DNA of 64,000 bases from Notospermus geniculatus (lineage: Eukaryota > Nemertea > Pilidiophora > Heteronemertea > Lineidae). The notes below the pieces were generated by a model. The model did not search any database. It was given only the letters and a program-made list of their open reading frames with translations, and had not been told where the DNA came from. The number at the start of each line of letters is the position of its first letter. Positions within the stretch are counted from its first letter, which is position 1. Below, piece by piece: positions 32,165-43,137 of the stretch. Location: contig NMRB01000622.1 in the NCBI GenBank assembly GCA_002633025.1, positions 58,843 through 122,842 on the forward strand, given 5' to 3'. The translations under genes were made by a program, and so were the position numbers.

Positions 32165-32830
32165 AGTTGCGCTGAACGGGTCAATGTCGTCCTGGGTATA
32201 CCTCATGTGGGTAATCATTTTCTTTACCCAGGATCATCCGGGGTAAACATAAGGATCTTTTAACTTTACCCAGCTTGGGAGTTCGGGCCGAATCGTGCTG
32301 TTCGCTCCGAGGATGGAATTTGGTACGTGCATCTCTTTCGGCAGAGAACATGCAGTAGGATCATTGCTAAAACGGGCTGAAAATTACCGCTATACCTCCT
32401 CCGGGGTTTGCAGTAGGGAGACAAGACCAATCCCTACAACTTTTTCAAAAGGGGCCAATAGTAAATTCTCAAGGACCTAGGAGCGATAGGCCTAGGTAGA
32501 ACATGTGTAATCCGTGTGCATTTCGTCATTGTCATGAATTTACTTTTTGCAGAACATGCAGTACGATCATAACTCGAAAGGGCTGAAAATTACCGCTATA
32601 CCTGCTCCGGGGTGTGGAATAGGGAGAAAAGACCAATCCCTACAACTTTTTAAAAGGGACCGATAGTAAATTCTCAAGGACTTAGGAGCTATAGGCCTAG
32701 TTCGAGGCCACCCTTCATTTCATGATTTACGCTGAATATCAACCTCACTACACCACTCGGGAACTCCAATCTGGGTAAAGTTAAGGATCCTTATGTTTAC
32801 CCAGGGCCGTCCTGGGTAAAGAAAANCGAC
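32165..32830. mobile_element. TIR element related to the GGCCGAATCGG family
   Basis: Inverted blocks TTTCTTTACCCAGGA and GGGTAAACATAAGGATC lie near both ends, with TGTCGTCCTGGGTATA and GGGCCGAATCG at the left as in 4778-5453. Inside, a unit of about 160 bp is repeated directly (32335-32500, 32555-32710; CTGAAAATTACCGCTATACC). A single N at 32826 truncates the right end. Confidence 0.7.
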
Positions 32831-33498
32831 AGAGGTAGGCGCCAACTATACAGTGTACGCACATGTATCCAAAAACTTGCATGCAGACTGCGTCAAAAAT
32901 GCAGAAAGTCCAAACGAAAACTAATTCCGACTGCCACTGGTAGTACGTAACATGGCAATTCGAGAACACATGCAAATACGCGATTTGTCCTCAAAATAAA
33001 TATCAGCACCGGTCTTGATATTAGCGGGTCCACCCACGCCCGCTCCAACGCCTCTACACTGGAGGTGTTCGCCATGAATTCATGCATGTAGGCCTGTGTA
33101 CTGATTGGCGACGCCCAAAGTTGTAATCGCGTGACACTATGGAGAACCGAAAGGGGAATTAGGAGTTCTGTTATTCAAAGGAGATAGGCCTGTAAACCAC
33201 ACTGCCAAGCCATTCATTCAATGACAATGGACTAGACAATAGGCCTGAATAATAGCTCTTGTAGGCTTTTGGGCAACCGAACTCCTTACGTTCCCCATGT
33301 TAGAAAACACACTGCTAAGCCCAGGTATATGTGGCATTGCGTGTGCACGGCCAGGGCGACCTGCACAAGCAGACGTCTCTTGATACCAATCTTTGTGGTG
33401 ACTACTTATTTTTGCATAGCATCCGCGATCAGTGATAACTAATCGGATGTTTTGTTTATTCAATGTGTTTGGATTCAATGCGATATGTTGGTATTATT
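32831..33498. other. No gene seen
   Basis: Minus-strand open stretches at 32893-33087 and 33218-33478 have no recognisable domain. Confidence 0.35.
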
Positions 33499-33544
33499 AT
33501 GGTTCCCCGATCTTAAGATCGGGAACCATATTGTTTTTGGTCTT

Positions 33545-33586
<42 letters not shown>
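33499..33586 (-). repeat. Palindromic GGTTCCCGATCTTAAGATCGGGAACC end plus (TG)n
   Basis: The end of the dispersed repeat of 3251 and 30959, here followed by a (TG)n tract instead of (GTGC)n. A second (TG)n tract lies at 33937-33970. Confidence 0.75.
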
Positions 33587-33935
33587 TGCGTGAATGCAGG
33601 AATGAGAGGACATCATCAGGAAAGCACACCAACAAACAAAGGACTTTTTGTAAAGAGAGGACCTATATTTAAGTCCTCTCTTTGTTATCATCCCATTTTC
33701 GTCAGAGGTCCTCCATATGCTGTCCTGACTAGTTTTTTCCAAGTCCTCTATTTGATGGAAATTTTGTCTCTGTGCGTTGGTGTGCCTGTACAGGAGTAGG
33801 TACAATAAATGTGGCTGGTGCTTACTACACCCAAGCCAAGGTTCCGTACAAAATTTGGTGCGGCTAGGACTTGAGGAAAACGTAGTCCTCTGTTTGGCTT
33901 ACGGAGACTGGGTCCTACCTATGTACCAAATACGG

Positions 33936-33970
<35 letters not shown>

Positions 33971-36460
33971 TGTCAGTCTGTTAAACTGGCACATTTCGCT
34001 ATCGTAAGGCCCAGGGGCATGAAACTTGGTGGAGTGATAGGCCCTAGGCACGGCTTGAAACAGCACAGAAAAAAATTGCGATTTCACCTACATTATGCCC
34101 TCCAGGGGGCGTTTTCCGTAAAATGGAAAACCTCAATAACTTCTGAACTAATGACTGGATCATCTCCAAATTTTTATCATAGGTGTATCTAATGAGGATA
34201 CATAACATATATAACGGGTTTTTGATTTGACCTACTTTTCAAGGTCACAGAGGTCAAAGTTCAGAATTTTGCCTTTTGGTGGCACGTTTCGTCGCCGCTG
34301 GGGCTATTGATCTGAAACTTGGTACATATGTACCCCTAGGTTAGATGACCTGCGACCCCAAGTTTTGGTCCGATTTGATTCTTGGCTTGGCCACCAGGTG
34401 ACCAAAACCAAAAGCACAAAAAGTGCAGTAACTCCTGATCCAATGATTGGATCATTTCCAAATTTTTGTCATAGGTGTATCAAATTAGGATACATAACAT
34501 ATGTAACGGGTTTTTGATTTGACCTACTTTTCAAGGTCACAGAGGTCAGAGGTGTATAAAAGTAACGAACCCGTCACAGTTTGCCATTATTTCACTGAGC
34601 GACTTCATATCTTGCACAAACGTGTATTAGAAGGCTACTCAGGGACGGCATGACCCGGAGTGCTCAAACATGATATGTGCCTCCCTCTAGATGACCTTTA
34701 GGTGCATCACAAATTTCGGCCTGATTTGACTTCCAATATGGCCACCAGGTGGCATAATCCGAAAATCATCAAAGTGCCATAACTCAGGAATGACTTCCAG
34801 AGTGCTCAAATTTGATGTGTGGCTCCCTCTAGATAATTGTGCACATTAAGTTTCGGCCTGATTGGACATCCAATATGGCCACCAGGTGGCATAAGCCGAA
34901 AATCATCAAAGTGCTGTAACTCAGGAATGACTTGACCCAGAGTGCTCAAATTTGATGTGTGGCTCCCTCCAGATACTGTATGTGCACGTTAAGTTCCCGC
35001 CTGATTGGACATCCAATATGGCCACCAGGCGGCATAACCCGAAAATCATAGTGCTACCAGTAGGTGAATAATTCGTAGACATACTTGCCCTCTTTTCCCC
35101 TGTTCCAACCTCGAGTTAGCAGGTCATAGTCAGCTGAGCGCAAGGCCCATGGGCCTCTTGTTGACGGATCATTTTCATATTGCATATGGGTATGTATGAC
35201 CACAAAATCTAGGTCAAGTTCGATTTTGGGGGCGGTGCAATTTCTACTTTGGGCAGTAGGGGGCGTTTTGTAAAAAAATTCAAAGGCCAAGGTCAAGTTC
35301 GATTTTTGGTGCGATGCGATTCCAATTTTGGTAGGTAGGGGGCGTTTTGTGAAAAACTTAAAAGGGCGTTTTGTAAAAAATTCAAAGGCCAAGGTCAAGT
35401 TCGATTTTTGGTGCGATGCGATTCCAATTTTGGTAGGTAGGGGGCGTTTTGTGAAAAACTTAAAAGGGCTATATTTTGATAATCGTTTGAGCTATTGTGT
35501 TGAAACTTTGTATGTATTTACCTCTAGGGTGTAGTGACTTCCTGAGGAAATTTCAGTGAAATCTAATTCTTTACTTTGCAACCAGGAGGCCTAAGCCAAA
35601 CTCACAAAACCTGCTTTTTCTCCTGAACTAAGTAACGGAACTTCATCGATTTTTTATTATAGGTATATCTAACAAGGAAATATAACATATTGCTTCAGTT
35701 TTTTATTTGACCTACTTTTCAAGGTCACAGATATCAAAGTTTGTCTGAAATTACGAGGTTGGCAGATATTTTCAAATATGGCTTGTATGATTCTGATATG
35801 GCTTATGCCTTCCACCACTGTGCTAAAAAGCCAAGCGGGCACAGTGCCATTGGCACTATTTTTGGAAGAGCAGGGTGAAGGAAAGGCAAATTTATAAAAC
35901 TGAATTTTTTCGGGGATTCTCAATGCCAGACTGGAGTACCAAGGTAAAAAAGTCTGGGCTTACTATGAGATTTCATGAAAATTTTTAACTGCAATATGAG
36001 ATGACTGCAGAAGTAAAGGTTCTGTTTTATGTGTAATCTGTAATTCTTTGATAATGGCTTTAACTGCACTACAGGGTGCTCCAAAAATTTAGATAATGGT
36101 CCACATTGTAATCTGCAATTTTCTATGCGACTTTTTGCCACCAAGTTTTATGACATTTTCAGCTGCAGTACAAACCTTCACCTACACCTAGGTTATCAAG
36201 GATGAGCTTTCAGATTACACAATGACCTTGAAGGTCAGAGGTCAAGGTCAAGGTCAAACAGTTCTAAAGTGCAAATCTACTCAGAATTTCAGGTGAAAAC
36301 TAATTAGAAGCCTGCATTAAGTTGATTTAACCATCCCCTATTTGTTTAATTAAAGATCCCTGTTCCAGTTACGCAATACTTCTCAAGGTCAGAGGTCAAG
36401 GTCACAGATAACTAGCTCTAGAGTAGTAAACCTCGGAAACCATAGACATCGCTCCGATGT
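33971..36460. repeat. Large repeat region with tandem blocks rich in AAGGTCA
   Basis: Three kinds of tandem block are visible: TTTTTGATTTGACCTACTTTTCAAGGTCACAG units at 34140, 34440 and 35640; three units of about 137 bp between 34640 and 35050 (AGAGTGCTCAAATTTGATGTG...TATGGCCACCAGG); and units of 80-115 bp between 35200 and 35470 (CAAGGTCAAGTTCGATTTT...GGGGGCGTTTTGT). No protein-coding gene. Confidence 0.75.
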
Positions 36461-36875
36461 CCTTTTCTTGTTTCGGTGTGTTTTGTTGATGAAATGAAGT
36501 CACTTACTCAGTGTCGGAGAATGAAGATAGGTGGCGCTGTGAGGAGTTTCGGCTTCGGTATTCAAAATAATTAAAACTTAAACAAAACCAGGGCCTATTT
36601 CAGCAACACCTTTATGTTTTCGACATTGAAAGTAGTTAATTTCATCGATCTGTACTCGATTAAATTAGTAAGTTTAAGAAAAAAGAGACTATAAATATTA
36701 TTTACAGCCTTCGGCAATTTCCGTGAAATCCCCAGATTCTGGGGAATTGAGATCGTGATTCCAGGGGTTAGTGAGCGAGTTAGGTCCGAGGTTGTCTGAG
36801 CGAACAAAACCCCTGGGGACGAGGTTGCGCTAAAGGCACAATTTTAGCGGGAGGTCTGGAGGTCTCGCTAAACCG
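36461..36875. other. No gene seen
   Basis: Unassigned; includes a short inverted CCCCAGATTCTGGGG near 36730. Confidence 0.35.
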
Positions 36876-37248
36876 TAGACTAGTACCCGGTCCTACCGAT
36901 GGTGTCGCTTTTGAATGGTAGGACCAGTCGTGGCCGCCATTTGTGGAGGAATTCCGACAGTGACGTCACTTGAAAATTTTATGTAAATTATATGTAAATT
37001 TATTCACTTCTCAATACGGCTGACGTACCAGAATGCAGATAGAAGGTGACCGACCTTTGACCCAGGAAATTCACCAATCACGCCGGGTGTTTTCCATGTT
37101 AAAAATAGAAAATCTATCAACATAATAGTTCACATACTTACCACCTGCGCCAGCACCGACCAATCAGAGGCACGAAGGCGGTAGGCACGCCCGGTCCTAA
37201 CATATGCAAAAGCCCGATGTAAAATAGTTAGGATCGGGTACCAGTCTA
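36876..37248. mobile_element. TIR element, about 373 bp
   Basis: TAGACTAGTACCCGGTCCTA is inverted at TTAGGATCGGGTACCAGTCTA, with a second inner GGTCCTA pair. It lies immediately upstream of the HARBI1-like fragment, but I cannot show that the two form one element. Confidence 0.6.
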
Positions 37249-37272
37249 GCTAAACCGTGCGAGACTAACATC

Positions 37273-37468
37273 ATGACGTTACTGCTGGCTGTCGAAGAGG
37301 AAATGCGGCGGAATTTACGTCGTGAGAGGGTGTACCTGAACCGATTTACTCCATTAGAGACATTAACTGACTTAAAGGTAATCCAAAAGGTCTAGGATGC
37401 CGAGACATGTGATTTTGGGAGTATTGGATTTAATTCGGGGTAAACTCGAATCGCCAATACATTTATAG
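37273..37468 (+). pseudogene. HARBI1-like (PIF/Harbinger) transposase, N-terminal fragment
   Basis: An ATG at 37273 opens a frame MTLLLAVEEEMRRNLRRERV, then NRFTPLETLTDLKVIQK and a stop at 37393. One base further on, a +1 frame continues with SRMPRHVILGVLDLIRGKLESP up to 37468. This is the arginine-rich start and first helices of HARBI1-type Harbinger nucleases, with a frameshift in the AAAAGG run. The sequence then stops at a GGGAGGTTCCGC repeat end, so the DDE catalytic region is missing. The protein would be the transposase for TAA/TTA-target elements such as the many MITEs here. Confidence 0.6.
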
Positions 37469-37630
37469 GCGAAAGGGAGGTTCCGCAACGTCTCCGAATA
37501 ACGAAATACGGATATGTTTCGACTATGACGTCATTACTTTGACGCATGACGTTGCGTCTCTTTCGTGACGTCGTGCAAATTCGTTGCGTCTTGACGAGGA
37601 TTACCGTTATAATAGGGAGGTTCTGCATCG
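37469..37630. mobile_element. MITE-like block of the GGGAGGTTTCGC family
   Basis: Begins GGGAGGTTCCGCAACG and ends in AATAGGGAGGTTCTGC; interior rich in GACGT and TTGCGTC. The two ends are in direct rather than clean inverted order, so boundaries are uncertain. Confidence 0.4.
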
Positions 37631-37639
37631 GAAACTCAC

Positions 37640-37869
37640 CTTACTGTGATTTTAGTGTCGTACGTCGCTTGCAAACATCTCTCACCGTTGTAGTTGTCTA
37701 TCTCAGTGTTTGAGATTTTTATTCTCTTATTTTTCAGGTTGTCCGTTGCCATTCCTGTTTCATCATTCCAGAATTTCACTGTCATCGATGCTACTCCGTC
37801 GTTCACCTTTATCCATTTTCTCTTTGCGGGTTTGTTCATGGTTGTGCCCGGTACAAGTAGTTCGGATAT
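37640..37869 (-). CDS. RPA-type OB-fold gene, exon
   Basis: A 230-bp minus-strand exon with acceptor CTATTTCCAG and donor AAG|GTGAGT. It encodes PAKRKWIKVNDGVASMTVKF, WNDETGMATDNLKNKRIKI, SNTEIDNYNGERCLQATYDT and KITV. The order (substrate-facing strand, W-N-D-E, A..L..K..KI.N..I..Y.G...L..T..T.I.V) is that of single-strand DNA-binding OB folds of the replication protein A large subunit. The upstream exon at 38313-38373 joins in phase and supplies the first strands. Such OB-fold genes occur as RPA relatives and also as passengers of Helitrons; a Helentron fragment lies 4 kb away but I see no link. Further exons are not resolved. Confidence 0.55.
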
Positions 37870-38021
37870 CTGGAAATAGTAACTAATGTTACAACCGAGC
37901 AATGGGCTGGGGTATTCCTTCCGTATTGTGCTTTGATAAGGGAGACCCGAGTCCGATTCGCATAACATTAAAAATCAGATGATTAACAAAGTCCCTTGAT
38001 ATAAATGTACTTGGTATGACA

Positions 38022-38239
38022 TACCGTAGAATCACCTTTCTCCGGTCAGTGTCAGATATGGAAGGTCTAATTATTCATTGTCTGTTCATGCCCATTTTCG
38101 TTAGCGGCCAATGACAGTTCGCCATGTAGTCCCAGGTGAAGTCATGCCACTGTGACGATGACTCCGCGGTGACGAAGGCGTTTCCCATTGAACTTTGAAG
38201 TTTATAATGAAGTGACCGGAGAAAGGTGATTCTACGGTA
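38022..38239. mobile_element. 218-bp MITE (TACCGTAGAATCACC family), copy 1
   Basis: Perfect termini TACCGTAGAATCACCTTTCT / AGAAAGGTGATTCTACGGTA. A reverse-oriented, 5'-incomplete copy is at 39965-40146. Confidence 0.85.
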
Positions 38240-38312
38240 TTTCGATTGAGTTCATGTATGCATTGGAGTGGGTTGTGTACTTTGGGCGTGGACTTTCGAG
38301 AAGGTGACTTAC

Positions 38313-38373
38313 GGTGGTAACTTTGGCAACAACTGAAACTCGTTGGTGAAGTGGCATGGACTGGATCTTTGTA
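38313..38373 (-). CDS. RPA-type OB-fold gene, preceding exon
   Basis: A 61-bp minus-strand exon with acceptor ATATTACAG and donor ACC|GTAAGT. Reads TKIQSMPLHQRVSVVAKVTT and ends in phase 0, as needed by the exon at 37869. 'RVSVVAKV' is the usual first strand of an RPA OB fold. A MITE (38022-38239) lies in the intron between them. A possible earlier exon near 38905-38955 does not match in phase. Confidence 0.5.
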
Positions 38374-38439
38374 CTGTAATATCAACAGTTGGGGCATCGA
38401 GAAATTAGTCTTCAATTTCCTGCCTCACAGGAAATGGTT

Positions 38440-39185
38440 TGGTGTCTAGGATCTAAAATAGAAATGGATTTGTAAATACTGCTGCCAAATTGAACAAAGG
38501 GTGGAAGGCAAGGTTGTAGGCAAGGACATGTTGAAGGTGTTTAAGCGAATGTTAAACCTACAGAAAACGAGTTGCGCCTTATTGATTTGATGTGGATTAA
38601 AGCTACGTCCTAGCTAAACACTAATTCGGATTGTAGATTGTAGATTGCGGAAGCCGCAATGTATTTTCCGTATACCGTGTTCCAGGGAGGTCTCGCTAAC
38701 ACTTAAAAAACGTAATCATGGGATTGTGTACTTACTTCGCTTTTTTTTCTGTAGTCTTATGGTTTTTTGTTTTTGTCCACTATAGGATTCATGATGACAT
38801 AGTGGTTCTTCCTGGTGAATTCATAATGGCCAAATCCGTTGAGGAACATGGGTGAAAATGGCCAGTTCTTTCTCCGGGATCACTTTTACCAAGGTCGTGT
38901 CTCTTCTGGCCTCCATTCTGCCCAGATCCTTAATCTTCAAAGTATTCATTCTGTAATCAAGAAAGGAATATTTCCTTTTCGTAATGGGGATTCTAGGTGG
39001 ATCGAGGAGGCACGGTGAAATTAAATTGATGATGGGTGTGGGATGTCCCGGTTCATTTCAGAAGTTTTAAAGCTACTAGTGACACCGGTGTCTGGAAAAA
39101 GTCTGCTAGCCGTAGGCCTGTTGGGTTCATTTGGGGTAGTCTCGGATACGGGAGTCAGTTCCGGAGTGAAAAGTTATTCGAAACT
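38440..39185. other. Possible further exon of the OB-fold gene; otherwise unassigned
   Basis: On the minus strand at about 38896-38955 a CTTGATTACAG acceptor precedes an open stretch starting MNTLKIKDLGRMEARRDTTL with a GTAAAA donor. The phase does not fit the next exon and no domain is recognisable. Confidence 0.25.
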
Positions 39186-39305
39186 ATTTGCTCAGCAGGT
39201 AGCTCGCGTGTGTGCGTATTTTTCGGCGAGTTTTGCTTCGGGAAGCAGAAAACTCGCCGAAAAATATGTACATATAGGCGAGGTACCTGTTGAACAAACG
39301 GTCTC
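39186..39305. repeat. 120-bp foldback
   Basis: GCTCAGCAGGTAGCTCGC... and ATTTTTCGGCGAGTTTT are inverted around a GGGA centre near 39241. Open frames across it on both strands are by-products. Confidence 0.7.
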
Positions 39306-39596
39306 TGAGGTAGGTGCAGTGTTGGGGAGGTTTTAGGGCAGTTTTTCGGCGATTCATGGAGAATCAGCCTTGCTCTGAAAGGGGAATACGGTCGAAAAGT
39401 GCATAGGCCTAGTCCACGTATACTCACCTCGTGCTGTCGGACTGGAATAATCTCTGCTCTGTTGAGTGGGGTCTTCTCAGTTGTATTGCATGTGGAGAAA
39501 TGGTGAACTGTGGTGGGATTGTTGTCTTTTTATAGTGTACAAGGCCTATATGGCCTTTATTTTTTAAATTAAAGCTACCAGAGTTAAGCCGGTGAC

Positions 39597-39736
39597 AGAC
39601 TAGCGCGACGCCGCGCGGAGCTAAGCCTTTTCTTTTGTGTTTTCAGGCATCACTGAGCACCATGTGCTGTGGAGCGCAAAAACACAAAAGAAAACGCGTC
39701 GCTCCGCGTCGCGTACGCACTAGTCTGTCACCGCCT
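39597..39736. mobile_element. 140-bp MITE (CCGGTGACAGACTAG family), TTA target duplication
   Basis: Ends AGCCGGTGACAGACTAGCGC / CACTAGTCTGTCACCGCCT with TTA on both sides (39594-39596, 39737-39739). Same terminal family as the palindrome at 20620-21645. Confidence 0.85.
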
Positions 39737-39964
39737 TTAGTCACTTCAGTCTATTTCGCCCTCGTCAACAGGTTTTCAAATTTCTAATCAGTGTAACAAC
39801 GCATTCCCCCTCCTCCAGCACCGTCAAGGAACAATATTTCCATTTTGAAATTTCATTCTGAAATATTGTGAACATCTGCAGGATTTTGAAACACCCTATA
39901 CGTTCAATCAACGTGTCCGAGACAACGATTCCCGCATGATCATTTCACGAAGGTCAGTAACAAT

Positions 39965-40146
39965 AAGCGGCCCTCACAGTCATTGAAATCGACACCGCGG
40001 AGTCATCGTCACAGTGGCATGACTTCAACTGGGATTGTATGGTGAACTGTCATTGGCCGTTCAGGAAAAGGGGCATGAACAGCCAATGAATATTTCGAGG
40101 CCTTGCATACCTGACACTGACCGAAGAAAGGTGATTCTACGGTATT
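39965..40146. mobile_element. TACCGTAGAATCACC-family MITE, copy 2, incomplete
   Basis: Reverse-oriented relative of 38022-38239: CGCGGAGTCATCGTCACAGTGGCATGACTTCA through to AGAAAGGTGATTCTACGGTA (quoted in part). The other end is missing. Confidence 0.75.
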
Positions 40147-40461
40147 TAGAAAATTGAATGAAAAATTTGATTGTGTGCAGCGAGAATAAAGTTACCGTAC
40201 TATGAAAAGTTGACATTGAAGTAAGGTTGCCAGGCCTACGCATTTCTTGTCGTCTAAGCTTTGACTGAGAACAATGGTTTGAAACTCGTCCAGAAAAAAG
40301 TTGACGCGTTCTGTTAACTAATCTCAGTTTGTTTAAAAAAAAATATTCATTTTGAAGATGATAGTGAATACATGTGCAACAATCCAGTAGTCTTGAACGT
40401 CAGTTGGGTTGTTGATAAAGTTTTTGGTCACTGGGAGGGGAATGTGGATGGTAGTGAGCTG

Positions 40462-40507
40462 GTCCTGCATTCAGAGAGACGGTGAATAGTCTCTCTGAAT
40501 GCAGGAC
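40462..40507. repeat. Perfect hairpin, 19-bp arms, 8-base loop
   Basis: GTCCTGCATTCAGAGAGAC, loop GGTGAATA, then the exact inverse. No mismatch. Confidence 0.9.
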
Positions 40508-40594
40508 AGCTGACAGGGATCTGTGGTTATAAGTATTTATTAGGGAGTAGAGTATGCAGTTTCGTTGGGAAATGGATATTCCTCCTGGGACTAA

Positions 40595-40912
40595 AGGCGA
40601 CTCTCCACGTGCAAGTTTTCTTGGGGTTTTCTTGCGTAAGTTGGCTCTCCATGGGCAATTCAACTGCGAGCAGTTGTTTATGTCATTGGTCCCAGCGTAA
40701 GGGCTGGTTCATACTTGCTAGCGGACCGTCAAGCGCATGAAACTGATCGCAGGTTTCCAAGGCGTGAATGTGCACACACATTGAAATTGATCATATTCGG
40801 CGTAAAATCCGGACGGAGTATGAACCAGCCCTAAGCCGTGAGGAACAAATAATGGTCAATTGCCCATTGTGAGCCAACTTGCGCAAGAAAACTTTCACGT
40901 GGAGAGCAGGTG
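40595..40912. mobile_element. CTCTCCACGTG-family MITE hosting another MITE
   Basis: CTCTCCACGTGCAAGTTTTC / GAAAACTTTCACGTGGAGAG termini, with an inner GTTGGCTC / GAGCCAAC pair. Split by 40701-40831. Confidence 0.75.
40701..40831. mobile_element. 131-bp MITE (GGGCTGATTCATACTC family), copy 2
   Basis: Very close to 29141-29270. TAA on both sides (40698-40700, 40832-40834). Nested in 40595-40912. Confidence 0.85.
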
Positions 40913-41704
40913 TAACGTAATTCACTGCCCCCCATAAATCAGTGCCCTACCCTATTGTGTAGGACGGAATAAGCCGCACGAGGAGGAAAACCAATATTCA
41001 GGATACAATAGAACCTATTGTAACCCGGGTACTGGTTTACAGGTACATTCATTTACACTACACCTGCATTAAAAACGTTGAGCCAAAAAAATATATAACA
41101 GAAAAACAGACGTGTGAAAAAGTAGCCCCTCGCAAGGCTCGAACCCGGTGTAGCAGTAAATAGTGTCCCCCTGTAAAAAGTGTCCACTTCTATTGTTGAA
41201 TGACGGCATGGGTATAGAAACCAATTGTCAGAGATTACAATGTAACAATAGGATCTTTTGTTCCCTGGACAGTTTTTGCTGGGACATTCTTTCCCTTCAC
41301 ACCGGCGCCCCTAATTCACAGTCGTACGCTGTACTGATGCGCCAGCAGGCCATGTAATGCGGTTGGGTGCTCAATAAATATTCATAATATGTTCCAGCTA
41401 CTGAATATAGTTATGATAATTATAAATGACGTTACAACTCAGAAAAACCTTTCAAAAATCACATTGTGCAACATCCACAGAGCAATTCCCGAGCAAATCC
41501 ATCAATGTAGGCGTACTCATCAACGTTCACAGCCACTAAATTGTGAACCAACTGCCCGGTATATTCCATCTGAACATTAGGTGCATATCTCATGAGTCCA
41601 ATTCTAATGACTGACCCGTGAAACGTCTTTGACTCCATATGCCAAATATCATGTAAAACAATTAATTATTTCTTTGTATACGAAGAGTTTTAAATCCTTT
41701 TGTC
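40913..41704. other. No gene; isolated tRNA-like B box
   Basis: On the minus strand near 41120 CCGGGTTCGAGCC is followed by a T-run, as in a tRNA 3' half or SINE, but there is no matching 5' half. Confidence 0.4.
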
Positions 41705-43137
41705 TTAAAAAATTACTTCAAATGTTATTGATAGTTGTACCATTGAAATTGGTCTGAAACACAGAATCATCCCTCCAAATTGCAAGATCATAGCTCTTTC
41801 AGTTTTCCCACGGATCACAAATCGCAATCTTGAATTCAAAGTGAAACAGCCCCTTTTGGATGGTGACAAGGATGATCTGCCAGATAGCATGATGCCACCT
41901 CCTTTTGATAATGGACCAGAAGGAGGCCGATCGTGTCGAATGACAGAATGATTCTCATTTATCAGGTCACTTGTATTCAGGGTCTGATTTGGTGTAAGGA
42001 AGGTTTCTGTGAAGCAACAGACATCTGCATTTTGGATTTCCGGATCCAATTTTAGGTCTGGAAGATGACCTTACGTTCAGAGATACGACAGTCAAGTATG
42101 GTGTTTCATTATGGCTATATGAAGTAGTTACTTCTATGGGTGGAAGTTTCAGTTTATCAAGTCGTTGTAGTTCTTTTGTGACTTGCGGGCTAACTCGTAT
42201 TGAATGTCCGTCAAACCCAAGCAAGTACAAACCATCTAGAGTTTTAACTCTGCTCAATGCTACATATGCTTGACCTGGCATGAACTTTCCGGGTCCATTG
42301 GATTGCATACTAACAACTATTCTATCCATTGTTTTCCCTTGTACTTTGTGTATCGTAGATGCCCAGCAAAGGGTAAATGGGAACTGTACTCTTGTAATTT
42401 GGATATGTTGTTTGGTTCTATTGACTGGGAATGAAACTTCTATTTTTCCTGTTGGTACTGCATTGGGGAATTGGACTTTGTACGGGCTAGATGCAATGGC
42501 GTTCTGGCCGACCTTTGGACTGTCAAATTTGACCATGATCGTTTGCATGTCTGTTTCACTTGTGTTACTCCAGATCGATCCTACTACAGTGCCTATTGCT
42601 CCATTGACCAAACCATCAGACACATCTAGATTTGTTACCAACATGACCCTGGCAGATACAGCTATTTTCAACTGTGTGTGAAGGCCGCCGGTATCACTTC
42701 GTTTGTTTGAAGTTGTTGCTTTTGGTAGATTTTTGATATTTGTTTTCATAATAGTTTTTGCCTGAAGTGTGACGATCTGGTTTTCTTTTCCTAACTGATC
42801 AAGACATGTCTGATTATATGAATCTACCTCGGCATTTGTCCGGTATACCCTCAGTGTATTAGGGGGGTATTTCATTTTCTGATGAAACTACTCTAGTTTG
42901 GAGGATTTTTAAATCTTCGTCAGTACATGATGCTGTTCTTACTCGACGTAGAATGTTTGCAAATGTAACGTCACCTCTCTGTCTCATAATTTGGACAAGT
43001 TCGATCATTTTAAAGTTTTTCAGCCAAAGGGAACTGTGACGTACACGTCGGAAGAACATGTAAATTGACTTGTTCGATCTGTTGTCTCGTTCATTTATTG
43101 CGATGTTATCGTACAAAGCGTCGTTTATGACAGACAT
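41705..43137 (-). pseudogene. Helentron: PIF1-type helicase C-terminus plus EEP endonuclease
   Basis: Three minus-strand frames join across two frameshifts. The first (43137-42859) carries FFRRVRHSSLWLKNFKM, ELVQIMRQRGDVTFANILRR, typical of PIF1-like helicases. A one-base insertion in a C6 run near 42862 shifts it into the second frame (42875-41967). There are ARVMLVTNLDVSDGLVNGAI, STIHKVQGKT (motif V) and GQAYVALSRV (motif VI), then a linker and TVVSLNVRS. A second frameshift near 42055 leads into the third (42049-41705): DPEIQNADVCCFTETFL, HDRPPSGP, GGGIMLS, the start of an exonuclease-endonuclease-phosphatase domain. Helicase followed by an AP-type endonuclease marks the Helentron branch of Helitrons. 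The Rep domain, Walker A and B motifs and the end of the endonuclease are absent here. Confidence 0.8.

Noticed and set aside
39036-39427. Small secreted or membrane proteins on both strands
   Set aside because: Both frames read across a foldback and are mirror images of it.
41105-41150. Minus-strand tRNA with T-run terminator
   Set aside because: The T arm is good but the 5' half is missing.
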